Below are positions 24,555 through 33,022 of a stretch of DNA of 64,000 nucleotides, piece by piece. The stretch is from Saccharopolyspora soli (GTDB lineage Bacteria; Actinomycetota; Actinomycetes; Mycobacteriales; Pseudonocardiaceae): contig NZ_JALBWV010000010.1 of NCBI RefSeq assembly GCF_022678645.1, forward strand, positions 62,001 through 126,000. Reading direction: 5' to 3'. The notes below the pieces were generated by a model, which worked only from the letters and a program-made list of their open reading frames with translations, had not been told where the DNA came from and searched no databases. The position numbers and the translations under genes were made by a program. Each line of letters begins with the position of its first letter. The stretch's first letter is position 1.

Positions 24555-25076
24555 GTGTCCAATCCGTTCACCGGCTCCGGTCGGCCGACGCCGGGCACGC
24601 CGAACCTGCCCACTCCGCCGAGCGGCTGGCCGATCGGTTCCTACGGCACCTACGAAGAGGCGCAGCGCGCGGTCGACCACCTCGCGGACAGCGACTTCCC
24701 GGTCCAGGAGGTGACCATCGTCGGCGTCGACCTGATGCTCGTCGAGCGGGTCACCGGGCGGCTGACCTGGGGTCGGGTGCTGGGCGGCGGAGCTGCTTCC
24801 GGAGCGTGGTTCGGGCTGTTCGTCGGCCTGATCCTGGGCATGTTCACCCCTCAGGGCTCGTGGCTCGGCCCGGTGCTGGTCGGCCTGGGCGCGGGCATCG
24901 TGTTCGGCCTGGTCTTCGCGGCGGTCGGCTACGCCTCGACCCGAGGTCGCCGGGACTTCTCCTCGGCGAGCCAACTGGTCGCGGGCCGCTACGACGTCCT
25001 GGCCCAACCCCGCCACGCCGAACAGGGCCGAGACCTGCTGGCCAAACTGGCCATGCGTCCACCATCGACGCAGTAG
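24555..25076 (+). CDS. Membrane protein with general stress protein 17M-like domain (Rv1234-like)
   Basis: A 173-residue protein. The N-terminal part has the stress-protein fold signature PIGSYGTYEEAQRAVDHLAD, then VQEVTIVG, followed by two membrane helices (GAWFGLFVGLILGMF and LVGLGAGIVFGLVFAAVGYA) and a basic tail. GTG at 24555 has GGAGGTG six bases upstream. It immediately precedes the lpqY-sugABC operon in the same direction, as Rv1234 precedes Rv1235 in M. tuberculosis, but a separate promoter follows it. Function unknown. Confidence 0.85.
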   Translation: MSNPFTGSGRPTPGTPNLPTPPSGWPIGSYGTYEEAQRAVDHLADSDFPVQEVTIVGVDLMLVERVTGRLTWGRVLGGGAASGAWFGLFVGLILGMFTPQGSWLGPVLVGLGAGIVFGLVFAAVGYASTRGRRDFSSASQLVAGRYDVLAQPRHAEQGRDLLAKLAMRPPSTQ

Positions 25077-25189
25077 CGCCCAGCGCGCTTTCTGCGGCGA
25101 TCAGCGCAGTGCGGTGTGGCCTTCGGCGCAACTCCGCGTTGCCCGGTTTTGCCGAATTTCACGTGTTGGCAACAAGGGACCGGTCGCCC

Positions 25190-25218
25190 TTGCCTTGACT
25201 GATCAAGCGTCCTAACTT
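25190..25218 (+). promoter_or_regulatory. Promoter of the lpqY-sugABC operon
   Basis: TTGCCT (25190-25195) and TAACTT (25213-25218) are spaced by 17 bp. The spacer contains an inverted repeat CTTGA-ctga-TCAAG. The predicted transcript start falls inside the palindrome at 25218-25249. The remaining part of the 25077-25313 gap shows no gene. Confidence 0.5.
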
Positions 25219-25249
25219 GCCACCACCGGCTTGCAGGCCGGTGGTGGCA
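25218..25249. promoter_or_regulatory. Perfect 13-bp inverted repeat at the lpqY transcript start
   Basis: TGCCACCACCGGC (25218-25230) and GCCGGTGGTGGCA (25237-25249) flank a 6-bp centre TTGCAG. The left arm begins at the last base of the -10 hexamer. As DNA it looks like a repressor site; as RNA it would form a strong 5' hairpin 65 bases before the lpqY start. Confidence 0.6.
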
Positions 25250-25313
25250 GGCGACGAAGCGTGGGCACCCAGTGCTTGGTCGTACCTGTGACCGGCAACT
25301 GGGAGGACCGATC

Positions 25314-26570
25314 GTGAAAGTTCGTCGCACCCGTCGTGCGGCAGTGCTCAGCGCATCGCTGGCGTGCGCGTCCGTGCTTGCCGCTTGCGCACCGGCCTCC
25401 GGTGCGAACACCGTGAACCTGTACTACGCGCCCGAGGAGCACCTGCAGACGGTCGTCGACCGGTGCAACGCGACCTCCGGCGGCCGGTACCAGATCGTCT
25501 ACCACAAGCTGCCCCGCGAGGCCGATGGACAGCGCGAGCAGATGGTGCGCCGGTTGGCCGCCGGGGACAGCGGGATGGACATCCTCGGCCTGGACGTGAC
25601 CTGGACCGGCGAGTTCGCCGAGGCGCACTGGATCCGCGAGTGGACCGGCGCGGACAAGGCCGACGCCGAGCGCGGCACCCTGCAGGGGCCGCTGGAGACC
25701 GCCACCTGGAACGGGAAGCTCTACGCCGCGCCGAAGAACACCAACGTGCAGCTGCTGTGGTATCGCAGCGATCTGGTGAGCGAACCGCCCGCGACCTGGG
25801 AAGACATGATCGCCGACGCGCAGCGGCTGAAGCAGGAGGGCAAGCCGCACTGGATCTCCTTCAGCGGCGCCCAGTTCGAGGGCTTGTTCGTGCACTACAA
25901 CACCCTCGTCGAATCGGCGGGCGGGCACATCGTCTCCGACGACGGTCGGCGCGCGGTGGTCGACCAGGGTGCGGTGCGCGCCCTGGAGGTGCTGCGCGAC
26001 TTCGGCAACGCCGGGGTCACCAGCGCCGCGATGAACAACGCCAAGCAGGACGACGCCCGGATGGAGTTCGAGACCGGACAGGCCGCCTTCCAGCTGAACT
26101 GGCCGTTCGTCTACCCGTCGATGCAGGAGGACAAGCCGGACCTGGCGCGCAACGTCCGGTGGGCCCGGCTGCCGTCGGTGATTCCGGGCGTGCCGAGCAA
26201 GTCCACCATCGGTGGCTACAACCTGGCGGTCAGCCAGTACTCCACCAAACCGGAGCTGGCCTTCGAGGCGGCGCGCTGCCTGCGCAGCCCTGAGAACCAG
26301 AAGTTCTCGGCCATCGAAGACGGCCTTCCGCCGGTCGTCGAGTCCGTCTACGCGGACCCGGCGATGGACGCCGAATACCCGATGAAGGACGCGATCCTGG
26401 ACGCGCTGAAGGATCCGGGCGTGCGACCGGTGACCCCGGCCGCGCAGAACGTCTCCACGGTGCTGTCCAACGAACTGGCCCCGATCGCGGCCATCGACCC
26501 GCAGCGGATCGCGGACCGGATGCGCACCGAGGTGCAGAACGCCTTGGATTCCAAGGGAGTGATGCCGTGA
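25314..26570 (+). CDS. lpqY: Trehalose ABC transporter, substrate-binding lipoprotein
   Basis: A 418-residue extracellular lipoprotein. The signal peptide has a basic start (VKVRRTRRAA), a hydrophobic core and a lipobox LAAC, so the mature protein is anchored by a lipidated Cys. The rest is a type I sugar-binding fold (VNLYYAPEEHLQTVVDRCNA at the start, PSKSTIGGYNLAVSQYSTKP near the end). In mycobacteria LpqY-SugABC retrieves trehalose released during cell-wall mycolate building. GTG at 25314 follows GGAGGA. It opens a four-gene operon with overlapping sugA. Ligand assignment rests on synteny with Rv1235 and family likeness. Confidence 0.9.
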   Translation: MKVRRTRRAAVLSASLACASVLAACAPASGANTVNLYYAPEEHLQTVVDRCNATSGGRYQIVYHKLPREADGQREQMVRRLAAGDSGMDILGLDVTWTGEFAEAHWIREWTGADKADAERGTLQGPLETATWNGKLYAAPKNTNVQLLWYRSDLVSEPPATWEDMIADAQRLKQEGKPHWISFSGAQFEGLFVHYNTLVESAGGHIVSDDGRRAVVDQGAVRALEVLRDFGNAGVTSAAMNNAKQDDARMEFETGQAAFQLNWPFVYPSMQEDKPDLARNVRWARLPSVIPGVPSKSTIGGYNLAVSQYSTKPELAFEAARCLRSPENQKFSAIEDGLPPVVESVYADPAMDAEYPMKDAILDALKDPGVRPVTPAAQNVSTVLSNELAPIAAIDPQRIADRMRTEVQNALDSKGVMP

Positions 26571-27505
26571 TGGTGCAGGTGCAACAGCGGGAGTCCGCCG
26601 CTGCGGCGGACGGCGCGGCGATCAGCGAGGGCAAGAAGGCCGAACGCAGGCTCGGCTGGCTGCTGTGCGCCCCGGCCGCGCTGGTGATGGTCGCCGTCAC
26701 CGGCTGGCCGATCATCTACGCGCTGTGGTTGTCGTTCCAGCGGTTCGACCTGAAGTACCCGGACCAGCGCGAGTTCGTCTGGCTCGACAACTACATCACG
26801 GTGCTGACCAACGGCTACTGGTGGAGCGCGTTCTGGGTGACTGTGGTGGTCACCGTGATCTCGGTGGCGATCGAGTTCGCGCTCGGCATGGGCCTGGCGC
26901 TGGTGATGCACCGCGCGCTGGTCGGCCGCGGGCTGGTGCGCACCGTCACCCTGATCCCGTACGGGATCGTCACCGTCGTCGCAGCGTTCAGCTGGCGCTA
27001 CGCCTGGACCCCGGACACCGGTTACCTGGCCAACGCGATCACCCCGGACGGCGCGCCGCTGACCGAGTACGCCAGCTCGCTGGCCATCGTGATCCTGGCG
27101 GAGATCTGGAAGACCACGCCGTTCATGGCCCTGCTGCTGATGGCTGGGCTGGCATTGGTACCCGACGACCTGCTCAAGGCGGCCGCTATGGACGGCGCCG
27201 GAGCGTGGCAGCGGTTCTTGAAGGTGATGCTGCCGGTGATGAAACCGGCCATCCTGGTCGCGCTGCTGTTCCGCACCCTCGACGCGTTCCGCGTCTTCGA
27301 CAACATCGTGGTGCTCACCTCCGGCGCGCAGGACACCTCGTCGGTGTCGGTGCTCGCCTACAACAACCTGATCAAGGGTCTGAATCTGGGCATCGGCTCG
27401 ACCATGTCCGTGCTGATCTTCATCGCGGTCGCGCTAATCGCGTGGATCTTCGTCAAGCTCTTCGGCACGGCCGCGCCCGGTAGTGACGACAAGGGGAGGC
27501 GTTGA
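26567..27505 (+). CDS. sugA: Trehalose ABC transporter permease SugA
   Basis: A 312-residue inner-membrane permease of the MalF type with six predicted helices. The cytoplasmic EAA loop that docks to the ATPase reads [20 protein letters not shown]. The start GTG at 26567 (or ATG at 26570) overlaps the lpqY stop, so translation is coupled. It pairs with SugB to form the translocation channel. Length and position match Rv1236. Confidence 0.9.
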   Translation: MMVQVQQRESAAAADGAAISEGKKAERRLGWLLCAPAALVMVAVTGWPIIYALWLSFQRFDLKYPDQREFVWLDNYITVLTNGYWWSAFWVTVVVTVISVAIEFALGMGLALVMHRALVGRGLVRTVTLIPYGIVTVVAAFSWRYAWTPDTGYLANAITPDGAPLTEYASSLAIVILAEIWKTTPFMALLLMAGLALVPDDLLKAAAMDGAGAWQRFLKVMLPVMKPAILVALLFRTLDAFRVFDNIVVLTSGAQDTSSVSVLAYNNLIKGLNLGIGSTMSVLIFIAVALIAWIFVKLFGTAAPGSDDKGRR

Positions 27506-28350
27506 TGGCGGGCGTGGGCGGGGCGGAGACCCCCGCGCGGAAAGCCAAGTGGACGGTGCTCAACATCGTCGTCGTGGTCTACGCGCTGCTGCCGGTCATG
27601 TGGATCCTGTCGTTGTCGTTCAAGAGCGCGGACACGCTCTCGGACGGCAACCTCATCCCGCGCGAGTGGACCCTGGAGAACTACGCGGCGATCTTCCAGA
27701 CCACCGAGTTCACCCGCGCGCTGCTGAACTCGATCGGCATCGCGCTGATCGCCACCGCGATCGCCGTGGTGCTGGGCACCATGGCCGCCTACGCGATCGC
27801 CCGGCTGGAGTTCCCCGGCAAGCGGTTGCTGGTCGGGGCGTCGCTGCTGATCGCGATGTTCCCGCAGGTGTCGCTGGTGTCCCCGCTGTTCGAGATCGAG
27901 CGGGCGCTCGGCCTGTTCGACACCTGGCCGGGCCTGATCCTGCCGTACATCACCTTCTCGCTGCCGCTGGCCATCTACACGCTGTCGGCGTTCTTCCGGG
28001 AAATCCCGTGGGAGTTGGAGAAGGCGGCCAAGATGGACGGCGCCACGCCCGGCCAAGCCTTCGCGAAGGTGATCGCGCCGCTGGCCGCGCCGGGCGTGTT
28101 CACCACCGCCATCCTGGTGTTCATCTTCTGCTGGAACGACTTCCTGTTCGCGATCTCGCTGACCTCGACGGAGAACTCCCGCACCGTGCCGGTGGCGCTG
28201 CAGTTCTTCACCGGTGACTCGCAGTTCGAGGACCCGACGGGGTCGATCTCCGCGGCCGCGGTGGTGATCACCATTCCGATCATCGTGTTCGTGCTGTTCT
28301 TCCAGCGACGCATCGTGTCCGGACTGACCTCCGGCGCAGTGAAGGGGTAA
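27505..28350 (+). CDS. sugB: Trehalose ABC transporter permease SugB
   Basis: A 281-residue permease of the MalG type with about six membrane helices. The EAA loop is visible as [23 protein letters not shown] at 27505 overlaps the sugA stop by one base (TGATG) and has GGGGAGG six bases upstream. The C-terminus [16 protein letters not shown] is typical of this permease class. It is followed by the ATPase gene after 5 bp. Matches Rv1237. Confidence 0.9.
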   Translation: MAGVGGAETPARKAKWTVLNIVVVVYALLPVMWILSLSFKSADTLSDGNLIPREWTLENYAAIFQTTEFTRALLNSIGIALIATAIAVVLGTMAAYAIARLEFPGKRLLVGASLLIAMFPQVSLVSPLFEIERALGLFDTWPGLILPYITFSLPLAIYTLSAFFREIPWELEKAAKMDGATPGQAFAKVIAPLAAPGVFTTAILVFIFCWNDFLFAISLTSTENSRTVPVALQFFTGDSQFEDPTGSISAAAVVITIPIIVFVLFFQRRIVSGLTSGAVKG

Positions 28351-28355
28351 CCGAA

Positions 28356-29528
28356 GTGGCCGAGATCGTGCTGGACAAGGTGACCAAGCGCTATCCCGAT
28401 GGGGCGCTGGCGGTCAACGAGGTGAATCTGGAGATCGCGGACGGCGAGTTCGTGATCCTGGTCGGCCCGTCCGGCTGCGGCAAGTCCACCACGCTGAACA
28501 TGATCGCCGGGCTGGAGGACATCAGCGGCGGCGAACTGCGCATCGGCGGGGAGCGGATGAACGAGCGCGCACCCAAGGACCGGGACATCGCGATGGTGTT
28601 CCAGTCCTACGCGCTGTACCCGCACATGACGGTGTTCGAGAACATGGCGTTCCCGCTGCGGCTGGCCAAGGTCGATTCGTCGACGGTCAAGGAGAAGGTC
28701 GAGGAGGCCGCCAAGATCCTCGACCTCGCCCAGCACCTGGACCGCAAACCGGCCAACCTCTCCGGTGGGCAGCGGCAGCGGGTCGCGATGGGTCGGGCGA
28801 TCGTGCGCAGCCCCAAGGCGTTCCTGATGGACGAGCCGCTGTCCAACCTGGACGCCAAGCTGCGGGTGCAGATGCGGACCTCGGTGTCCAAGCTGCAGAA
28901 GCGGCTGAGCACCACGACGGTCTACGTCACGCACGACCAGACCGAGGCGATGACCCTGGGCGACCGCGTCGTGGTGCTGCGCGGCGGCGTGGTGCAACAG
29001 GTCGGCGCTCCGCAGCACCTCTACGAACACCCGGCGAACCTGTTCGTCGCGGGCTTCATCGGTTCGCCCGCGATGAACTTCGTGCCGGTCGAGGTCGCCG
29101 AGGGCGTGCTGCGCAGCGCGCTGGGTGATGTGCCGCTCAGCGACCGGATCCGCCGTTCGCTGGAGGCCGCGGACGCACCGCGTGAGCTGGTGCTCGGCAT
29201 CCGCCCGGAGCACTTCGAAGACGCGGCGCTGCTCGACGACACGGCCCGCGCCGCAGGCGCGACGTTCACCGGTGAGGTGGATGTCGTTGAGGAAATGGGC
29301 TCCGACAAGTACGTCTACTTCACCCTCCACGGTGGACGGGCGAGCACGGCGGAACTCGACGAGCTGGCCGCCGACAGCGGCAGCGCGGAGGTGCCCACCG
29401 ACGAAGGCCAGGTGGTAACCCGCCTCGCGGTCGAATCCGCGGCCCGGGAAAGCCAACCCCTAACGGTTTGGTTCGACCCGGACAAGATCCACCTCTTCAA
29501 CCCCAACACGGGCCAAACCCTCACCTGA
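28356..29528 (+). CDS. sugC: Trehalose ABC transporter ATP-binding protein SugC
   Basis: A 390-residue ATPase of the MalK/MsmX type. Walker A GPSGCGKST is near residue 38, the signature LSGGQRQRVAMGRAI follows, Walker B AFLMDEPLSNLDAKLR and the switch His in VTHDQTEAM are intact. The C-terminal regulatory OB-fold domain (from about residue 240) is complete, including LGIRPEHFEDA. It energises SugA-SugB. GTG start 5 bp after sugB. A GGGCACC-type hairpin 18 bp after the stop closes the operon. Matches Rv1238. Confidence 0.92.
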   Translation: MAEIVLDKVTKRYPDGALAVNEVNLEIADGEFVILVGPSGCGKSTTLNMIAGLEDISGGELRIGGERMNERAPKDRDIAMVFQSYALYPHMTVFENMAFPLRLAKVDSSTVKEKVEEAAKILDLAQHLDRKPANLSGGQRQRVAMGRAIVRSPKAFLMDEPLSNLDAKLRVQMRTSVSKLQKRLSTTTVYVTHDQTEAMTLGDRVVVLRGGVVQQVGAPQHLYEHPANLFVAGFIGSPAMNFVPVEVAEGVLRSALGDVPLSDRIRRSLEAADAPRELVLGIRPEHFEDAALLDDTARAAGATFTGEVDVVEEMGSDKYVYFTLHGGRASTAELDELAADSGSAEVPTDEGQVVTRLAVESAARESQPLTVWFDPDKIHLFNPNTGQTLT

Positions 29529-29545
29529 CCAACCGATTTTTCAAG

Positions 29546-29592
29546 GTGAAGGGCACCTTTGACCGGCTTACTCGGTAAAAGGTGCCCTTCAC
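29546..29592. terminator. GGGCACC-type hairpin, copy 2
   Basis: GTGAAGGGCACCTTTGACCG (29546-29565) pairs with CGGTAAAAGGTGCCCTTCAC (29573-29592) with one mismatch. It lies between the convergent sugC and CAP-domain genes and likely terminates both. Confidence 0.75.
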
Positions 29593-29611
29593 GCGTCACC
29601 TGTCAGCGTGA

Positions 29612-30091
29612 TCAGAGTCGGCCGAGTGCTTGGGTCCAATAGTGGCGGTAGTAGCTGTGGTCGGTGACGGCGTGGCCGACACCGAGATCGGTGAAGGCGC
29701 AGTTGAGCACGTTGCTCCGATGCGGGGCGGTGCGCATCCACTGCCTGAAGGTGCCCTCCGCTGTCTTGTTGCCAGCGGCGATGTTCTCGCCGATGTAGCT
29801 GCCGGGGTAGCCCGCCGACCGGGTGCGGGCTGCCGGGACCTGGCCATCGCTTCCGGTGTGGGCGAAGAAGTTCCGGTGCGCCATGTCCGCGCTGTGCGCG
29901 GCGGCCGCCCGGCTCAGCTCCGCGTTCGGGCGCAGCGCCGGACAGCCCACGCGGGCTCGCGCGGCATTGGTCAGTTCGAGGATCCGCTGCTCCGGCGAAG
30001 ACCGCTGGGCCGCCAGCAGCGGCGGCCCAGCGCCGAACTGCGCCAGCAGCACGACGACCGTTGTGCACAACATCCGTGCGCCCAGCGACAT
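29612..30091 (-). CDS. Secreted CAP/SCP-domain protein
   Basis: A 159-residue protein with an N-terminal signal peptide (MSLGARMLCTTVVVLLAQFG, cleavage probably after LLAAQ) and a CAP domain (cysteine-rich secretory, antigen 5, PR-1 fold). Family marks are LELTNAARARVGCPALRPNA, HSADMAHRNFFAHTGSDGQV, the IGENIAAG segment and the C-terminal GVGHAVTDHSYYRHYWTQAL. The His and Glu residues that line the CAP cavity are present. ATG at 30091 has GGAGGTGA upstream. Bacterial CAP proteins are exported and linked to lipid binding or wall functions; the specific role is unknown. Confidence 0.88.
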   Translation of the reverse strand: MSLGARMLCTTVVVLLAQFGAGPPLLAAQRSSPEQRILELTNAARARVGCPALRPNAELSRAAAAHSADMAHRNFFAHTGSDGQVPAARTRSAGYPGSYIGENIAAGNKTAEGTFRQWMRTAPHRSNVLNCAFTDLGVGHAVTDHSYYRHYWTQALGRL

Positions 30092-30221
30092 CCGCGATCA
30101 CCTCCGCACAGCACCGATTTGGCTGCGGAAGTTATAGCGGCGCCGTCGTACGACTGCGCGGTGTTGTCGCTGGATCCGGCTACCGGTCGTGCGTGCTGAT
30201 TCAGGCCACAGTGGACGGCGA

Positions 30222-30317
30222 TCAGAGCTGGCTCGCGATCAGCACGAACAGGGTGACGATCCACCCCATGATCAGCGCGACCAGAACGGTGAGCTTGTTG
30301 GTGACCAAGCGAGTCAT
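30222..30317 (-). CDS. Small single-helix membrane protein (31 aa)
   Basis: A very short ORF, MTRLVTNKLTVLVALIMGWI followed by VTLFVLIASQL, with a basic N-terminus and one membrane helix. GGGAGG lies seven bases before the ATG. The sequence pattern resembles the last helix of Nramp metal transporters, so it could be a gene remnant, but the well-placed ribosome binding site favours a real small protein. It lies in the same direction as and downstream of corA, with another small ORF between. Confidence 0.5.
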   Translation of the reverse strand: MTRLVTNKLTVLVALIMGWIVTLFVLIASQL

Positions 30318-30397
30318 GGCGGTGCCTCCCAACGTGAATACGAGGATCTGCAAGAGATTCGCTTTCACGATGTGGCCCGCGGTGCTCCCAGCAGGCG

Positions 30398-30589
30398 TCA
30401 GCGCGCAGCGGCGCGCGGCGCGGCGGGAACCGCGTCCCACATCGCGCCGGGTTTTCGCTGCACCCACTTGGTGTGCCGGAACAACCGCTCGGCGATCTCC
30501 CGACATGTCACGGGACGTCGCCGCAGTGGAACCGGATCGGTGAGGAGCCGATGCCGGTCCCACCTTTGGTGCTGCAGCAGCCGGTGCAT
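30398..30589 (-). CDS. Small basic hypothetical protein (63 aa)
   Basis: An ORF starting MHRLLQHQRWDRHRLLTDPV at 30589 with a strong GAGGAGG five bases upstream. It is rich in Arg, His and Gln with no membrane segment. I recognise no family. The good ribosome binding site is the main support; codon third positions are GC-rich as in its neighbours. It could also be part of a longer frame to 30895, which overlaps corA and is not credible. Confidence 0.45.
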   Translation of the reverse strand: MHRLLQHQRWDRHRLLTDPVPLRRRPVTCREIAERLFRHTKWVQRKPGAMWDAVPAAPRAAAR

Positions 30590-30726
30590 GACAACCTCCT
30601 CACGCGCTCGCATCGCTCGAAGGGAACGGGCGAATGACAGCTGGAACGGCGCCCGGCGAGCGGCTGGGCGCGAAATGACCCCGCGTTGCACATCGCCGAC
30701 GGCGCGGGGTTCGTTACAACGTGCGA

Positions 30727-31806
30727 TCAAAGCCACTTGTTCCGCCGGAAGATCTTGAACAGGCTGATGCAGGCGGCCAGCATCACCACGAGGGTCACGG
30801 GATAGCCGAAACTCCAGCGCAGTTCCGGCATTATGTCGAAGTTCATGCCGTAGATCCCGGCGATCATGGTCGGCGTCGAGATGATCGCCACCCACGCGGA
30901 GATCTTGCGCATGTCGGTGTTCTGCTGCAGCGTGATCTTGGCCAGCGTGGCGTCCACCAGCGTGGTCAGCAGTTCGTCGAAGGACCCGACCATTTCGGAA
31001 ACCTTGGCCAAGTGGTCCTCGACGTTGCGGAAGTAGGAGCGCACGTCGTCGGCCACCATCGGCGTGTAGCCCTCGGCCAGCCGCTGCATCGGCTTGGTCA
31101 GCGGCAGCACCGCCCGCCGGAGTTCCATGACTTCCCGCTTCATCAGGTAGATCTGCTCGGCGTCGATCTTGGCGCGCGGCTCGAAGACCTCGGCCTCGAT
31201 CTCGTCGATGTCGTCCTGGATGGCTTCGGTGACGTCCAGGTAGGTGTCCACCACGTGATCGGCGACGCCGTGCAGCACCGCCGAAGGCCCCAACGCGAGC
31301 TGTTCCGGATCGGCCTCCAACTGGCAGCGCACGTCGCCCAACCCCGCGTGCTTGCCGTGCCGCACCGTGATGACGAAGTCGCGCCCGAGGAACACCATCA
31401 GCTCGCCGGTGTCGACGATCTCGCTGGTCGCCGACCGCGTCTCGGTCGCCACGTAGCGGACCGTCTTCAGCACCATGAACAACGTGTTGTCGTAGCGCTC
31501 CAGCTTCGGCCGCTGGTGCGCGTGCACTGCGTCTTCGACGGCCAGCTCGTGCAGGCCGAAGGTCTCGGCGATGCCGTTGATCTGTTCCTCGGTGGGTTCG
31601 TGCAGGCCGATCCAGACGAAGCCGGTACCGCGACGCCGGACCTCTTCGATGGCGTCGATGTGGTTCCAGGAGCCGTCCAGCCGGTGGCCGTCGACGTAGA
31701 TCGCGCAGTCAACGACGTACGCGGCCAGCGGCGCGGTCGTGCGGGCGACCGGCCGCGGCCCACGGTTGTTCCGGTTGCGCAGGCCGAGTGAGGGCAAGTT
31801 GGGCAC
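30727..31806 (-). CDS. corA: CorA-family magnesium/cobalt transporter
   Basis: A 359-residue transporter forming pentameric divalent cation channels. It has a large N-terminal cytoplasmic funnel domain (acidic and helical), then two C-terminal membrane helices with the selectivity motif YGMNF at about 320-324, and a short basic end (KIFRRNKWL) as in the family. GTG at 31806 is chosen for GGAGG five bases upstream; longer frames to 31983 lack a site and would cover a structured leader. Matches Rv1239c in location next to sugC. The region upstream holds a large stem-loop, pointing to RNA-level control. Confidence 0.92.
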   Translation of the reverse strand: MPNLPSLGLRNRNNRGPRPVARTTAPLAAYVVDCAIYVDGHRLDGSWNHIDAIEEVRRRGTGFVWIGLHEPTEEQINGIAETFGLHELAVEDAVHAHQRPKLERYDNTLFMVLKTVRYVATETRSATSEIVDTGELMVFLGRDFVITVRHGKHAGLGDVRCQLEADPEQLALGPSAVLHGVADHVVDTYLDVTEAIQDDIDEIEAEVFEPRAKIDAEQIYLMKREVMELRRAVLPLTKPMQRLAEGYTPMVADDVRSYFRNVEDHLAKVSEMVGSFDELLTTLVDATLAKITLQQNTDMRKISAWVAIISTPTMIAGIYGMNFDIMPELRWSFGYPVTLVVMLAACISLFKIFRRNKWL

Positions 31807-32257
31807 GGCGACCTCCAGGGTCTTGGCGCAGTGCCCCGCGAAACGAACGATTCGGGCGAAACTGCGCAAAGGGGCGCGAAACGGATTCCTCTCACTTTTC
31901 GCGCATCCCGGCCAGGGCCCCGAAGGGCAACGCTCGGCGCCTAGCGGCTGGCCTTCCCGGCGGGGATGCGGTTGGTACTGCACGGAAGCGCACTATCGGC
32001 ACTGCTGCCCACGATCCCTCACCTCCCGAAGGTCATCCACCGCCGCGGTGGTCCCTGAGTCAGCCAACCGGACATGCTACTCCGTCCGAGTGCGATGTTG
32101 GCAACGGTGGGCATCCAACATCACAGTCGGCCCCTGGTGACGCTGCATGGAACGGGTGAAATTGGTCGAGTTGGGCGAATCAGATCTGGATTCGCGTTCG
32201 GCTCAACCAGCTATGCCAACCAGTCCGTTGACAGGTAACCCGGTCGCCTTTCGGCCA
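31807..32257. other. Long non-coding interval upstream of corA
   Basis: About 450 bp between corA and a Nudix gene, both read leftward. The half next to corA holds a structured leader candidate (31902-31970, minus strand). The part from about 32050 to 32257 shows no credible ORF; the repeated CCAAC-like words near 32060 and 32115 are not distinctive. Confidence 0.4.
31902..31970 (-). ncRNA. Structured leader candidate of corA
   Basis: On the minus strand CGCATCCC (31963-31970) pairs perfectly with GGGATGCG (31902-31909), and GGCCAG (31948-31953) pairs with CTGGCC (31910-31915), with a 9-base bulge and an inner GCCC-ttc-GGGC hairpin. Just upstream is a further GGCA-gcag-TGCC hairpin near 32000-32010. 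The element ends about 95 bases before the corA start. I compared it mentally with the M-box and found no convincing match; it may be a distinct metal-linked leader or a terminator-type attenuator. Confidence 0.45.
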
Positions 32258-32686
32258 TCACTCGTTGCGGGGTAAACAATCCCAGGACTCCAAGGTCTCG
32301 GGCAGACCCGCGGTCAACGCGCCATTGCGTTCCAACGCGGCGAAAGTCGCGCGATCCGCCCAGATCGCATCGGCGGCGTCGTCACCAGCGGAAAGTTCCC
32401 ATTCAATGCTCCGACAGGAGTAATCCAGAATCTCGTAGGTGCCCTGCGGGGCGGGTCGGAAGATGCGTCCGAGAAGTTCTCCGACCACGACGGACAGCCC
32501 CGTTTCTTCGAGAACTTCCCGCTGTACCGCTGAATGGTCGGTCTCGCCCTGCTCCACTCGGCCACCCGGAAGGGACCACTTCCCCTTGCCGGGTTCATGC
32601 GCACGCTTGACCAGCAGCAACCGACCGCGCGGGTCGTGAATTACCGCACCGACGCAGCGGATCACAGGATTCTCAGATATCATCAT
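32258..32686 (-). CDS. Nudix hydrolase (MutT-like)
   Basis: A 142-residue protein with the Nudix box GGRVEQGETDHSAVQREVLE followed by ETGL, and the preceding GKWSLP entry seen in MutT-like enzymes. It probably sanitises oxidised nucleotides or hydrolyses another nucleoside diphosphate derivative. The start is at the first of two ATG codons (32686); TACCCT eight bases upstream and no ribosome binding site suggest a leaderless message. Divergent from the small membrane protein at 32832. Confidence 0.85.
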   Translation of the reverse strand: MMISENPVIRCVGAVIHDPRGRLLLVKRAHEPGKGKWSLPGGRVEQGETDHSAVQREVLEETGLSVVVGELLGRIFRPAPQGTYEILDYSCRSIEWELSAGDDAADAIWADRATFAALERNGALTAGLPETLESWDCLPRNE

Positions 32687-32831
32687 CAACACGGAGGGTA
32701 GTTGATCCGGGCCTGCCCGGAAACGACTGACCCAAGTGCGGTACAAAGCTGCCGTAAAGCGGCGGAGTGCGGTACAACGGATCAGCAGGCGCCTGCGCTA
32801 CTCAAGGGCATTTCGGACGGGGTGCGTCACA

Positions 32832-32996
32832 GTGAACATGAAGAAAATCCTCACGTGGGCCGGGGTTGCGTTCCTCCTGTTCTTCCTGTTTTCCGCGCCA
32901 GACCAGGCCAGTAATGTCGTCAACGGCATTCTGGGCAGTCTGAGGGGAGCAGCTGAAGCCGTCATAACGTTCATGCAGAACCTCTTCACGTCGTAA
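32832..32996 (+). CDS. Small conserved membrane protein (54 aa)
   Basis: A short protein, VNMKKILTWAGVAFLLFFLF, then SAPDQASNVVNGILGSLRGA and a hydrophobic end. It has one N-terminal membrane helix, or uncleaved signal, and a helical tail. GTG at 32832 (or ATG at 32838) has GGGGTG at a proper distance from the GTG. A protein of this type is commonly found next to a PH-domain protein in related actinobacteria, and here the bPH gene follows by 26 bp, so they are likely partners in an operon. Confidence 0.75.
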   Translation: MNMKKILTWAGVAFLLFFLFSAPDQASNVVNGILGSLRGAAEAVITFMQNLFTS

Positions 32997-33022
32997 AGCA
33001 CGAGCCGCGGGAGGCGGGTGCC

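Noticed and set aside
31807-32060. M-box magnesium riboswitch upstream of corA
   Set aside because: An AGGTGAGG-like word is present, but the order of the conserved M-box segments does not follow; kept only as an unclassified leader candidate.
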